Source: Manis javanica (taxonomy: Eukaryota > Chordata > Mammalia > Pholidota > Manidae). Taken from it: a DNA stretch of 64,000 nt. The stretch lies in NCBI RefSeq assembly GCF_040802235.1, contig NC_133161.1, forward strand, positions 144,327,121-144,391,120, written 5' to 3'. Positions 46,096 through 57,439 of this stretch are shown piece by piece (the first letter of the stretch is position 1; every line of letters starts with the position of its first letter). The translations under genes and the position numbers were made by a program. The notes beneath the pieces are model-generated. The model made no database searches. It saw only the letters and a program-made list of their open reading frames with translations, and had not been told where the DNA came from.

Positions 46096-46690
46096 CACAA
46101 CACGCCCGCCATGACCCACGCTAGTCCCGACGAAGCCAAAAGGGTGGCCACTGTGGACGTGTGACCTGCTCAGCTTGCAAGGTCCACCGAGAACAAAATA
46201 ATCAGGAGTGAGAAGGTATAGCCAGCCCTCAAACAGGTGTTTCCCTGGGCGTTTGTTTTCCTTCGCAGGTAGTCACGAACTGAGCTGGCTAACGTGTGAC
46301 ACAGGTCCCCATCGGACAATAGCTGTAACGCACACATTCTCACATGCACCTGCCGTAAACTGACACATGCAGGCATGTGCTCCAGCACGCAGGCATTACA
46401 TTTCTCTCCCCCAACCGGCATCCCCTGGGAGTGTATTCAAATCTGCTCAATGCTACTCAACAGAGCAGCAAGCAGGAGAGGATAAACCTGTTCCAACACC
46501 GTATTTCTCTTCGTCTCTCTCCTTGTGAAAACAAAAGAGGAACAGTACAAAGCCTCACCCAGTGTTCACTGGGAATCATCCTGCCGTGATCCCAGGAAAG
46601 TAAGTCCTTTTCAAACCCACAGTTCCAGCGCATCCTCTCCGGTGACTGAGAGCAGGCAGAGCGGGCTGTATGGGGCTCCCGGGCTGGCAG
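46096..46690. other. Unassigned single-copy sequence
   Basis: GC-moderate DNA with a CA-rich patch near 46330-46380. No gene is supported. Confidence 0.35.
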
Positions 46691-46699
46691 GAGCACTGG

Positions 46700-46905
46700 G
46701 TGGTGAGGCTTAATTACGATTCATGGAGCTATGTTGTGGAGATGGTTTAAAGCCACTTAATTAGTGTAGGAATATACTGTCATAATTATCCTGAAATATG
46801 ACCTAATTAACCTATGGAAAAGCCAGGCTTGCTGCTCAGCAATGTCGCAGACATTAATAGTTTATTAATATACCCGGTGTGCTCTCTAGTGCAGCTTGGA
46901 AGGTA
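46700..46905. promoter_or_regulatory. Candidate enhancer with four TAATTA sites
   Basis: TAATTA occurs at 46711-46716, 46758-46763, 46783-46788 and 46804-46809, that is, four times in 99 bp. Two 'attaat' sites follow at about 46854-46868. The block is repeat-free, sits in GC-moderate DNA and retains a CpG ('taattacgattcatgg'). A homotypic homeodomain cluster of this kind is typical of conserved developmental enhancers. The role is inferred. Confidence 0.5.
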
Positions 46906-46997
46906 CACACGGCTGAGGGAGCAGACAGGGAAATAGGGTTTGCCCCATAGGGTGATGGGTGTTTAAAATGTGTGATGTCGGCAATCAAAGGAGAAAG

Positions 46998-47200
46998 GGA
47001 ATATTTACTGAGCACCGATTATGAGCCAAGCAATGTTTTAATCCATTTCTTAACCCTCAAAACAATCCTTTAAGATATTAAAGTTCAGAGAGATTTATTA
47101 ACTAACCCAAGGTCACACAGCCAGGAAATAGCACTGGAATTCATTCTGTAGCCAGGCTTCTCCCATGGTCATGCTCTTCCTATTATTCCTCACTGCCTTC
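46998..47200 (+). repeat. MIR SINE
   Basis: 'atatttactgagcaccgatt' followed by 'atgagccaagcaatgtttta' and 'cccaaggtcacacagccagg' is a clear MIR. Confidence 0.88.
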
Positions 47201-47659
47201 GGAAGGCACAAAAGACTCAGAGAAACAGATGAAATAAAGAAAAGTGACCCTTCAAACTCTAAGGAAGCACCTCTTCCTCTGACATTTTAGAAAAATGGCA
47301 TCATTTAAGCTTCCTGAAGGTAGGTTCAAGCTACCAAGTGTGTTGTGCAGGTTGGACACTGCAAAAACATAGCCTACATGGGGAGTGGTGTCCCTGACAG
47401 GGCCTTATACAGCCGCACAACAGTCCCAGCAGTCCTGGGAGACTGCCCTATGCGACTTTAATTTCCCTTCCCACCCAAGTCATCAGCCCCATATTGGCCC
47501 AAAGCTAAAGAAGCTACTTCTGGGATAAATCCTTAATGAAGCCGCATTTGAACTCAGTTCTCCCCATGGGCGACCCCATCGTCAAGACACTCAGATGTCA
47601 GGACTCAAGTCCAGAGCCCGCCAGGGGGAGCCCAAGAGCCAGACTTCGGCTCAGAGCCT
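47201..47659. other. Unassigned single-copy sequence
   Basis: No feature is recognised. The sequence is moderately AT-rich, giving way to GC-rich DNA. Confidence 0.35.
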
Positions 47660-47689
47660 CTCGGGCCAGCAGGTCGAGGAATATTCCAC

Positions 47690-47830
47690 CAACGTCCTCA
47701 TTCTTCCCTGATCAAAGGAGCTGGGATTGAACCTGCTGTAATCATCCGTCGGGGAGTTTGCTTAAAATTCCCCTAATTATGGGAGAGCAGAAAATTGCTA
47801 CGCCTCAGACTGAATAGAGAAATCGAAGGC
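47690..47830. promoter_or_regulatory. Candidate conserved element beside a CpG-rich patch
   Basis: This repeat-free DNA contains 'ctgctgtaatcatccgtcgg' and a near-palindrome, 'cccctaattatggg' (47770-47783), around a TAATTA. 'agaaaattgctacgcctcag' follows. It directly adjoins the CpG-rich patch on its right. Regulatory function is inferred. Confidence 0.4.
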
Positions 47831-48125
47831 GCTCTGCTCCCAGCTGCCTGGGGGAGACGCGCGGGGTGGGGACAGGAAGGCTGGGAGAAGAGCGGTTGGC
47901 CTTAGATGGCAGCGATGGAAGGGGGTGGGGGCGTCGGGGAAGGAGCAGCCGCGAGGGGAGCCGTGGTGGCTGGCTCAGGTGGGGCACGCCGCCTCCCCTG
48001 CCGAGAGAAATCCCCCGCCACTCGGGCTTAGTTCAGAGGGTAGATTCTGGACCGTCCGCTCTTCCAGAGAGGCCAGGGAAAGAGCGGGTGGACAGGTCTG
48101 GCAGCGAGCTGGCAGGGCGTGCCTC
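47820..48125. promoter_or_regulatory. Small CpG-island-like patch
   Basis: By eye, roughly two dozen CpGs lie in about 300 bp of high-GC sequence, including 'gacgcgcggg' and 'gtcggggaaggagcagccgc'. The rest of the window is CpG-poor. It could mark a promoter or an unmethylated enhancer. No first exon is recognisable. Confidence 0.4.
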
Positions 48126-48477
48126 CAGGCACCCCCAGGGTTCTGCCCTGTTCCAGGCAGGTTGAGGGATCTAGCAGGAGGAGGAGGGACCCCTGCTCTG
48201 GGGAAGCCTCAGTCTGATGGGGGAGACTGAGTGTCCCAACCAAAAGTAAGACCCGGGGAACTCTGTAGGCCAGCTCCCAACCCATCATGGCCCTGAGCTG
48301 CAGGAAGGGGGTGGGGATGTATGAACTGGGGGAGTCGGAGGGGAAGGCCTGCTGGGGAGACGAGTGCTGAGCAGTCGAGACAGGGTCGGAGGAGGGAGGC
48401 CGGAGAGGAGGGGGGAGTTTGAAGGAACCCTGCCGAGCTCCAAGGGGTCATGGTTACCATTTTTTGGTGGGGGAAGT

Positions 48478-48585
48478 AGGATCCGGAAGGTGAAATCTAA
48501 CCTAAGATCTCACAGCCCATCAGTGGCTGAGCTGGGGCTCAAGTTCGGGCTTCAGACTCCCAGCCTCTGCATTACACCCCCAGGG
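48478..48585 (+). repeat. MIR SINE 3' fragment
   Basis: 'aacctaagatctcacagccc' followed by 'atcagtggctgagctggggc' and 'cttcagactcccagcctctg' fits the MIR tail. Confidence 0.65.
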
Positions 48586-49732
48586 GGCAGGAGGGCTGGG
48601 AAGGGGGATGTTCAGAGGGTGGAACGCAGGGTGGAAAGAAGAGGTCCGCTCACTGACCAAGCAAAGCTGATTGTAAGGGGCAAGCAATATTCCAAAGAGC
48701 CGACCAGCCCTGCCCCATTCGTGAGCTGCCCGGGTCTCCACCCCAACAGCTTAGAAAATGTTGATGTCCCTCCACCCTCTCCCCTCTCCCAAGGGACTTC
48801 TCGGTTAGTACTGGTGTCAGGGACAGGAAAGCCGGCAGGAACAGGAGCCCTGGCTGGCAGTGTGGTCCGGCTATTTCTCCCTGTACAGCCAGGTAGACCT
48901 CAAACCTCACGAGGGCCCCCTGACTCCCAAACCCACATGTAATAAAGAGCAGCATGAAGAGACTGCCTCTAGGTCCTAATTCCAATCCTCCAAAGAATTC
49001 TGATGGGCCTAGCTTGGCTCAGGTTCCAGTTCAGTCTAGGCGGCGGGGTCACAGTGAACAAACAGCTGCCATGCGCCCACTGCTGTGTGTGAGCAGGGCA
49101 GTTCAGGGGCTGTGGTGAGCTGGACATTAATGTCACAACTGTCCATCACAGCAGTGGAAATAGGCCTGGGTAGTAGGTGTGAGGTGGACAGGCCTGGGGG
49201 TGGATACAGAGGTTTACCTGTCTCTGTAGGTGCTCTTAAGGTGGTCAAGGCCTCCACCTGAAGCTGAGCAGGGAGCCATTCGGTGTGTCATTCACTGCAG
49301 CTCAGGAGGCCAGCTGCAGCCGAGGCAAACCCTCAAACGGGAGAGTGAGGAGCGGGGAGGGGGGTGGTCTTGGCTGGTCCCCGGCCCACCGGAGCCAGGA
49401 TGTGCGGCAGCAGGCCAGCAGGTGAGGGCTGGAGTTCTGGCACGGGGCCTGACCGGAAAGTGGGCCAGCCTTTTGCACTCCAGGGTGGTTATCTGAGGCT
49501 GGGAAACCTGTAGTTTAGAAATGTGACTGTTTTCATGCTGTTTGTATTTTCTATAATTACTTCCCTTTTGTTGTCCCTTAGCATTTATGGAAATCCTTTG
49601 TGACAATGCCAGCAGATCCCAGCAATGCTGAGACAAACCAGCAAAGGGGTTTGTGCCTCTTCCTGGCTCAGAGTAGAAGAGCACATCCCCTGGAGCCTGG
49701 GGGTGGTGGCAGCAGGAACCTGGCCAGGAGGT

Positions 49733-49759
49733 GGGGTGGGGGTGGGGGAGAGGTGGGGG
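49733..49759 (+). other. G-quadruplex-prone tract
   Basis: Four runs of four or more G separated by one to six bases meet the usual pattern for an intramolecular G-quadruplex. No adjacent transcript is known. Confidence 0.6.
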
Positions 49760-50453
49760 TGTTGACACAAAGGTTGCAGCTGCGAGTTCCCCCCCCTTCC
49801 CAGCCTCATTCCAAGCTCTTTCTCAAACGTCAAACATGGGGAGACCTGGGCTTCCTTTGAACAGTCTGTTGTCCTGAATTCAACTGAGCAAGCCAGCAAG
49901 GGCTGCCCACTTCCCGTCTGCCCTTCTTGGGGGCCGCCAAAGCCACCCTCAGCCCAGTGTTGGGCATGAACCCCTGAGGACGCTGCTTCCTACACCCCGG
50001 ATGTGCCTTGGGTGCCGGGGCAGGGAGGGAGATCCCCATAGGGGCTGGCCCAGGGGAGGGGCCCTGCCGTGGGACTCAGGAACGGGGCTCAGGCACCTGC
50101 AGCGAGCACCCTCTAGATCCTGGTCTCGGCAGCATTCCAGGTCTTCCCCCCGGTTCACCTTCCCTAGCCCCACCTTTTGGCTAGGCGCTACCTTAAAAAA
50201 CTCCATAGGGCATCAGAACAGAGCCAACTTGGGTAGAGGGAACTTCCATTTGCCCCTGGGCTCAGGACCTGCTCTGCAGTGAAGAGATGGTTAAAGCTCT
50301 GGCACTGGAGATCAGAGGGACCTCTGTGGTGCCTGGAGGGACATAAATGCAGGCGCAAAGTAGGAAGGGCCAGTGATAGAGCCCCGGGGGCCTTTACCCT
50401 CTCATACAATTTACTTGCAGCAAATTGTCACCAACTCATCACTGGAAGGCCCT

Positions 50454-50481
50454 GCCCCCCCCACCGCCACCACCACCACCA
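50454..50481 (+). repeat. C-run and (CCA)n microsatellite
   Basis: A run of nine C leads into an interrupted (CCA)n tract. Confidence 0.85.
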
Positions 50482-50799
50482 TAGCCGTTCCTGGGCAGAT
50501 GGTGCTGCCCTGGGTGGCTGAGCAGCCCCCAGGAGTGGGGTGTCTGCGGGCAAAGAACCAGCAATGACATGGGACATTAGTGCTGATGGCTTTGCCTAGC
50601 AAGAGAATTGCAGTTAAGGATACGATGGGTCCTCTGGGGGCTGTCAGACAAGGATCCAGAACAAGGGTCAGGAAACGGGGGGGGGGGGCTTGGTAAGAGC
50701 AGCTGAAGTGAGGAGGGAGCAGAGGGGAGCAAGGGCAGGGCTGTGGGGGTGCCGCCTCCGTCCTCCAGCAAGTCCACCAACAACAGCAACATAATAACA

Positions 50800-50945
50800 C
50801 GGCCATGTGCTGGGTGCCCAGCGTGACCCACTAGAAGGGGGCACTGCAATTATCTGCATTTTGCAGATAAGATAAGGAAACCGGATTGGAGGTTAAGTAA
50901 CTGGTCTGAAGCACGGAGATAGCGGAGATGCAGTTCAGGCCCAGC
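50800..50945 (+). repeat. MIR SINE
   Basis: 'attatctgcattttgcagat' followed by 'gtaactggtctgaagcacgg' and 'agatgcagttcaggcccagc' matches MIR. Confidence 0.75.
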
Positions 50946-52009
50946 TCCATCGGGCACCAAAGTCAGGACTGAGAGCAGAGGCCAGTATGGCGCGCTCTTC
51001 CGAGGGTTCCCAGATTGGGCTCACCTGGCACCCCGCTGGCCCAGTTTGGGGGTCAGGTGGAGGAAGCTCTGAGGGATCACCCAGATTCCCCGGCAGCCCC
51101 ACTCTGGACACCACCACTCTTCCCTTCTGTGGGGGAGGAAGAGGAGGAACATCTGGCCTGGGTGACACATGGGGACCATTCCAGAGGAGGTGACAGGCCC
51201 AGGGAGGCAGGAGGCAAGGAGGGATGCATGCGTCACCTCAAAGCCTTATCTGAGCTCCCACCCACCTCGCTTTGACCCCCGACCCTGGGGAGCCCGCACT
51301 CCTATTCCTCCTGCCTTGGGCTTTGTGCAGTGACATCACTGCCACTAACAAGTTCTCCCTTCTCTCTACCAAGCATGGCTGAGGGAGGGGCCCCTGCACC
51401 ACCGTCCCAGTCCTGCTCATCTGCACACGCCCACCATGCCCCAGAGTGATCCTGAAGGTCAGGTGATGTGTGGGAAGCAGCCCATGAAAAACTGCTCTTT
51501 TTAGGAGCTGATCACATCACACCCAAAACGGAGGGTGGGGAGAGAGTTGGAGAGGGAAAGGCAAGATGAGATGAGAAAAGGATGAGAAATGAGACGCTCA
51601 GATGCCCCCAAAGCAGGCAGGGGCTCCTCATGACAGCAATGCTGGCCTGGGGGTCGAGAAGCAGCCTAAAGGGGGCTGAGGGCCAGGGACACTGTGTCAT
51701 CCAGTCTTGGTTCAAACCTGCTCTGCTGGGCGGCACTTTGAACTTGTCCTGGAAGCACTCACACCACAAGCCGCCCACTTGGGGCTCTGCTCCGGCTGGC
51801 TGGAGGCCGAGGACATAAAGGGTACTTGAGTTCTGAGGCTGCCTCCACGGACTTGCGGGGAAGAACCCGGGTGCCTGGAGCGTGCGGGACTCCCTCCTGA
51901 CTGCAAAGCCACATCCTAGGATTGACTAGAACCTTGAGAGAGATGGCCAGCTTGTGCGTTCAGAAACGGCAAATAGCAAGGGAGGGAATTCAGACACCAC
52001 CCAGCTTTG
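50946..52009. other. GC-rich single-copy sequence
   Basis: No gene or repeat is recognised over about 1 kb. Confidence 0.4.
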
Positions 52010-52285
52010 CCTCAAACACCTGTTCCTTCATTCCCACCAGCCCAAACCTTACCTGTCCTTCAAAACCCAGCAGAAATGCCAGCTTTTCCGTGAAGGCTTC
52101 CCCGACCTCCAAATGAAGTGTGTGTGTCCTTGAGTACTTTATCACACTGGTCTCGTGTGCCCTGTCATTTCTCCCTTGCACTGTGCCAACCTGGCTAGAC
52201 TTGGAGCTGCACAGGGCAGAGCCAGCTTCTGCTCATCATCCCATTACAAGAGCTCCCTAACTACTTGTTGGGTAAAGGGGGACTG
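52010..52285 (+). repeat. L2/L3-class LINE 3' region
   Basis: 'acctgtccttcaaaacccag' leads to 'gtgaaggcttccccgacctc' and 'tgagtactttatcacactgg', and ends near 'ctacttgttgggtaaagg'. This is the typical order of CR1/L2-related 3' regions. Confidence 0.6.
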
Positions 52286-52589
52286 CTGCAGAGGAAGGGG
52301 TTCACTGTGGGCTGGGGCTGGCATGCTCAGCTAAGAGGACACGGGAAGGGGGCAGGAAACACCAGCTGAAAGGAGACTCAGAAGAGCTCCTGCTTGCCCC
52401 CCAAAAGCCAGAGTGCACTTGGGGACCAAATAGGGAAGGAGCTGTTTTTCCAGGGACCTGAGGAGTGGAGAAACTGAATGCAGTGCCCTCCCAGGAGGGG
52501 CAAGCGCTGGCCACGGGGAGAATAAGCTTTGAGGGGAAAAAAAATGCCCTGCCACCCTCCATGTGGTTTGGGTAGTAGCAGCAGAAATA

Positions 52590-53010
52590 AAATTGCTTAT
52601 TTATTCAACAATATTTTTCATTTCAGATATTCTAGTTCCAACTTTGGAAGCTGCATTTGGTCTTGTTAAATCTTCCATTTCTGTCCTCATCATGCTCATG
52701 TTTCCTCTGCATTTCTGAGCATATGGAGCGTATTTTTAATCACTGCTTTAGCATCCTCGTCTGCTAATTGCATCATCTTTCTCATTTTGGGGTCTGTTTC
52801 TGTTGACTGATTCTTCTTCTGGTTATGGGTCATATTTTCCTTCATCTTTGCATGACTGTTAAATTTTCATTAGGTGACAGATGTTAAGTTTACATCGGCT
52901 TCTGGATTCTGTTGTATTGCTTTAAAGACCGCGGGACCTTGTTCTGGCTCAGTTATCTGGGACCACTTTGATCTTTTAAAGCTTGTGTTTAAGCTCTGTT
53001 AGAAGGGTTC
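52590..53010. repeat. Old L1M segment
   Basis: 'tcctcgtctgctaattgcat' leads to 'catctttctcattttggggt', 'gttgactgattcttcttctg', 'gttatgggtcatattttcct' and 'tttgcatgactgttaaattt'. These recur in old L1M copies. Orientation is probably antisense. Confidence 0.6.
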
Positions 53011-53635
53011 GGGGCAGCCTTTGGTCTTGGACTAAGGTAGCATCTTTCCCAAGAGTCTTTGCAACGTGCCATGCACTGCAAGCTCTCCCCACTTGCGCTG
53101 CAGGGAATCTGAACCGTCCCCAGCCCTGTGCCAGCTCCAGGAATTCTTCCTCCTTCTGCTTTCTGTACATTCTTTCCCTAACCATGTGGTGTTTCAGCCC
53201 AGTTGTGCACAGATCAGTGTTCAGCCGCAGTTTCAAGGACCCTTCTACAGATTTCCAGGACTTTCCATGTACAGTTCCTTCCCCTCCAGTGTTCTTCCTC
53301 ACAAATTCTAGCCTCCTCAGCCTCAATCCCTGTCTTACCAGCTCAACCCCCAAGCTCAGTCTGAGTGTCCCCCTCCTTTGCCTTGGCCTGGAAACTTCCT
53401 CCAGGCAGCAAACTGATGCAATAGTGAGACCGTTTCCCTTCCCTCGGGGACCACCAGCCTATGCTACCTGTTGCCCACTGTCTGAAAGTAGCTGTCTCAT
53501 ATATTTTGTCCAGTTTTCAGTAGTTTTCATCAGGTGGGCAATTACCATAGTGGTTAATCCTTTATGGACAGAAGTGGGAGCTTCCCATTTGATAAGTACT
53601 TATGAGGGGGCAAATCTCCTATGAGACTTCCAGGG
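53011..53635. other. Unassigned sequence
   Basis: It contains a 213-codon plus-strand frame (52983-53624) that starts inside the L1M segment. The frame is S/F/L-rich without a domain and is not called a gene. No repeat is assigned. Confidence 0.35.
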
Positions 53636-53639
53636 GTGC

Positions 53640-54330
53640 CAGGCCCTGCCCCAGGTGCTGGAGATAAAGCATCGAACTAAGTGGACAGAACCTCTGCCCT
53701 CACAGAGCTATTATTCCAGTGGGGAGACAGACAATAAACAATAACAGACAGTGAATGTGGTGATTCACTGAGGAGGTGAAGGGAGCCAAGTGCCAAAGGA
53801 CATGAGAGAGTGAGCCGCCGACGCAAGGCCCAGAGGTGGGGGCACGCCTGGCTCGCTCGGGGAGTGGCAGAGAGACCAACCAGTACAGCCATCAGGGCTT
53901 GAGAGAGAAGGAGACACAGTCAGGAGACAGGGAGCGGCTGGGCTGTGCAGAGCCTCATAGCAGTCACCGTACTGATCAAGGCAAGAGAATATGGGAGCTT
54001 GGACCTGGGTGGCGGCCGCCGAGGGGGTCAGAAGTGAATTTAGAAGAGTCTGAATATTACACTGAAAGGGAAAGGAGTCAAGGGACTTCTAAATGTTTTG
54101 GCCTGAGCAGCTGAAGGATGGAGTTGACGTTGACCAATACAGGGAAGGCTGCCGGCCACGCAGTCTGTGGGCTCAGGGAGGTCCGTCCGCTGGAGGTCAC
54201 GTTAGGTTTGAGATGTCTACTAGACAACCAGGCGGAGCTACCCAGTGGGCAGCTGCTGGCCGCCAGCTAGGAAATCAGTAGAGAGATCCAAGATAGTATG
54301 GAGGGAATGAAGCTGGGGACAGAACCCCCT
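53640..54330 (-). repeat. L2-class repeat, long antisense copy
   Basis: 'gctattattccagtggggag' and 'acagacaataaacaataaca' give the antisense L2 end. A diverged middle follows, then 'gttttggcctgagcagctga' and 'ttaggtttgagatgtctact'. At about 690 bp this is the longest single L2-like stretch here. Assignment of the right half to L2 is less certain. Confidence 0.55.
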
Positions 54331-55296
54331 GGGGACATCTTGCCTAGCGATGCCCAGAGGCCACCAGAGAGCACCCTGCGGGTCCAACTCCATGTAAGGC
54401 TCCTCTGCCTCCACAGAGGGGGCAGGAGCTGGCAAACCAGGATGGGCCGTGAGATACCAGCTCACCCCTCCTCCTGTTCCAGGAAAGTTGGCCCAAGCCA
54501 CTAAGGGCTGTGAGATGGCATCACCGCCCAGGAACCACCCTCCAGGACCCCAAGGCCTGCCATCTGTTACTCACAGGCTCCCCGGTTCTCATTCATGATT
54601 CTGGATGATGGTATTTCCTGCCCTTGAAGAGCCTGCACCCGACACGGAGCCCCCCTAATTCTGCCTTGCCCCCTCTGGCCAGGACACTTCTTGGCTGTGC
54701 TTGCTAAGCCCTGGGGCACCTCTGCCTTCAGGCCACCTTCCCGCTGCCTTGCAGCTGGTACATGACTCCGGGGAACATCTTTTTCACTCCCTGTAGAGAG
54801 AAGGTCCAGTAGCCCCGGGATCTGAAGGTCCTGCCAGACAGCCGACCTCCATCCTTGAACTCCTATCCCATGCCCTTCATTCTAATGCTCTCCACCAGGA
54901 ACAAACGGGGCCCCCATCACCCTTTCATTCCCTTCTCTCTGCCCGGCTTCTGCCTCCCCTCCTCCCTCCCGCTGTCTCTCCTGCGTCTTCCCCAGGCCCT
55001 CTTCCTGTCCCTCGTCATTCATCTTGGACAGTTAGTTTAGGGGAGCATAGAGGAAACTCTAGCTGACTCCAGTGAGGGTCCTCTCTTCTTCACCCTGGGG
55101 AGGCTAGAGACGAACTCAGTGCCCCCCCCCAGAGCCTTCTCCGCTCCAGACAGCTCCCTCTCCCTTGACACCAACACGATCCACCTAAATTGTCACACCA
55201 CTGTGCCCTGCTGTCCTCACATCATCTGAGACCCATCCCCCAGGAGACTAACACGTTCGCCTCCACCGTGACCACCCCCCTTGTCCCCGGCCCTCA
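54331..55296. other. GC-rich, pyrimidine-rich single-copy sequence
   Basis: No gene or repeat is recognised. A C10 run lies near 55122-55131. Confidence 0.4.
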
Positions 55297-55348
55297 CGTG
55301 CACACGCGCGCACACACACACGCACACACACACACACGCACACACACA
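55297..55348 (+). repeat. (CA)n microsatellite with CG interruptions
   Basis: About 52 bp of alternating CA with 'cgcg' and 'cgca' interruptions. Confidence 0.95.
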
Positions 55349-55444
55349 TGCTTCCCCTTAAGTGACGGTGAGGGCGGCGGCCAAGGGATCCACAGCTCCT
55401 TTTTCTTCTGCTGCTGCGGTAAAATATGGACAGCAGGAACCACA

Positions 55445-55640
55445 GGAGAAATGAGGCATGAAAATTAATCTGCTTTACAATCCTCATGAATATTTAAAAG
55501 CTGATGAATATGTAACTACATTTCTTTTCTCCTCCATTAGTGTCTGCTTTCGAGTTACTCTATGGCTCCCTTTGGTTCCTTTGGGGGCTGGTTGGCTAGA
55601 CTGATTATTAAATTGGTTTTACAGGTGCCTATAGCTCCTG
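55445..55640. promoter_or_regulatory. Candidate conserved non-coding element
   Basis: A repeat-free AT-rich block. The octamer ATGAATAT occurs at 55486-55493 and 55504-55511. 'gaaaattaatctgctttaca' and 'gattattaaattggttttac' flank it. Paired POU/homeodomain-like sites suggest an enhancer, but this is inference. Confidence 0.4.
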
Positions 55641-57184
55641 GGTTTCTCCCCCAACCCCCATCCTGAGAATAGGATTTGTCCCTTGAAAATCCCCCTGGGA
55701 GGCCTGGTGGAGAGAGGGAACTCCCTGCATGCATTACACTGTTGGGAGCCCGGGGAGGTGGGCAACGTCTGAGAGCAGACACTTTGCAGCGCACGCCCAG
55801 AGCACAGCCTCTTAAGGTAACCACCTCCTTCTTCGAGGAGCCTCAGTTTCCCCTTGAAGACAAAAGCAGTTCCTCATTCCCCAGCTATCAGGGGTCTTTC
55901 AGGGCCCTAATCCAGGGTTGGCATTGGGGAACCAAGAAATTGGGCAGCAAAGTGTTACTTTCTTCCTATTCAGAAGAATCCAGTATTAAAATAACTGGAT
56001 GGTTCTCTGCAACCATCTCCCGGCCCCTTGCACCAGTCGCTCCATCAAGAACCACCCTTTGGAGCACTGGGGTCACATCTCCTGGGCCTGTCCTGCTGCC
56101 CCTCGCTGCCTCCTCTGGGGGCTTTCTTGCCACCCGTCCAGCCATCTGAACCAGGCTAAGGGAGGGAAGGCTGCTCACCCCCTCCCTGCAGCCATCAGTC
56201 ACCCCAGCACAGAGCAGACGGAGCAGCAGGACAGCCTCCAGAGCTGCAGGGTTTTTCTTGGAGCCTGAGGCAGAATCCAGCGCTAAGCTGGCATCCTGTC
56301 GAGGGAAGGCTGGGCCCGGCTGGGGGAGGAGGGCACCAGGGGGCAGGACAATGGCCTGTGGGAGCCCTGCATCTTGCCAAGTTCCAGCGCCTGGAATTGC
56401 GAGTCAGAATGGAAATCCTGAACGCTGCTGAATCCCTGGTGGTCCGCCTGCCCACACCTGCCCTCGGTCTCCATCCAATGCTCATTCCACACAAAGCCCT
56501 GCAAAGGCATTTCACACTGTTTTGATCATATTTCTTCCCTTATAACAGTCCTCAGGGCTCCCTAATTTATAGCTTTTGAATTCACATCTTACTTTCCATC
56601 TCAGTCACTCTCCTCAAGTTCCCCACCCCAGGCACATCCAAGCTAACATACTGATCATCCCAAGCCTGTCACCCCTTTGGCCCAGGCCCTCCATTTTGCC
56701 TCTGTTGGAGCCTGTCATTTCCTTCCTCCACAGGGAAGCTTTCCCTGGTTTACCCTGGCCCTGCTGAACTATCCCGTCATCCCTCCTGGACTCTCAGTTT
56801 TTCAGTGCAGAATCCACAGGGCGTTCACTGGCACCATGTTCACGTATGGGGCGCTCAGAAAGGGCTGCTTGTCATGCAGTGTCTTTTAAACCAGGCTGTG
56901 CATTCAGATGGCAATCAGTGCCAGCCCCTCCTCCCAGAATGGCAACACCACAGCAGAGTCGCATCTGCGTGGAAACCCGCATCCGGCCTGTCTCACTCAC
57001 TCATCCCGGTGCCGTCCGATCAGCCTCACACCACCTCTTGCGAATGGCCTATCCTGCTGCAGGGGAGTTCCCCTCATGACCCCTCCTCTCACCTTCTGCC
57101 CTGAGACATCATACATGGAGCCCCTGGAGTGACACAGGGCTAGGGACTCACCTGTGACACAGGGATCGCCAGCTTGGACACAGA
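55641..57184. other. Single-copy sequence, possible old LINE fragment
   Basis: GC-moderate DNA. The part at 56570-56770 may be a diverged CR1/L2-class fragment ('cagggaagctttccctggtt') but is too weak to call. No gene is supported. Confidence 0.3.
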
Positions 57185-57400
57185 GAAGGAGCTCTGAACA
57201 GCAAGTCAGGACCAGCTTCAGACTGGCTCTGCCGTGCAGTCCTCATCAAGCCACTACATGGTCTTGGGTCTCACTTTTTCATCATCCAAATGGGGATAAA
57301 CATCTTCCCTTACACCAAAGGATTATGATGAAAATCAAATGGGAAAACTCTCTGAAAATACAGTACTCTGTATAAATATTAGATATCTCTGCTATGATAA
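57185..57400 (-). repeat. MIR SINE, antisense
   Basis: 'ggtcttgggtctcacttttt' followed by 'catcatccaaatggggataa' and 'aaggattatgatgaaaatca' is reverse MIR. Confidence 0.7.
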
Positions 57401-57439
57401 TTCTTAGCAATAAATTGTTATAATTATTACCGTAAGTGT

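Larger units (their letters stand above)
48586..50799. other. GC-rich single-copy sequence
   Basis: About 2.2 kb has no recognised gene. It holds an AT-richer stretch at 49500-49620 that may be conserved. There is a G-quadruplex-prone run at 49733-49759, a C9/(CCA)n tract at 50454-50481 and a G12 run at 50677-50688. Confidence 0.4.

Noticed and set aside
48364-48942. 192-codon open reading frame, plus strand
   Set aside because: Runs across a MIR fragment and GC-rich DNA with no recognisable domain.
52983-53624. 213-codon open reading frame, plus strand
   Set aside because: Starts in old L1 sequence, is S/F/L-rich and lacks any family signature.
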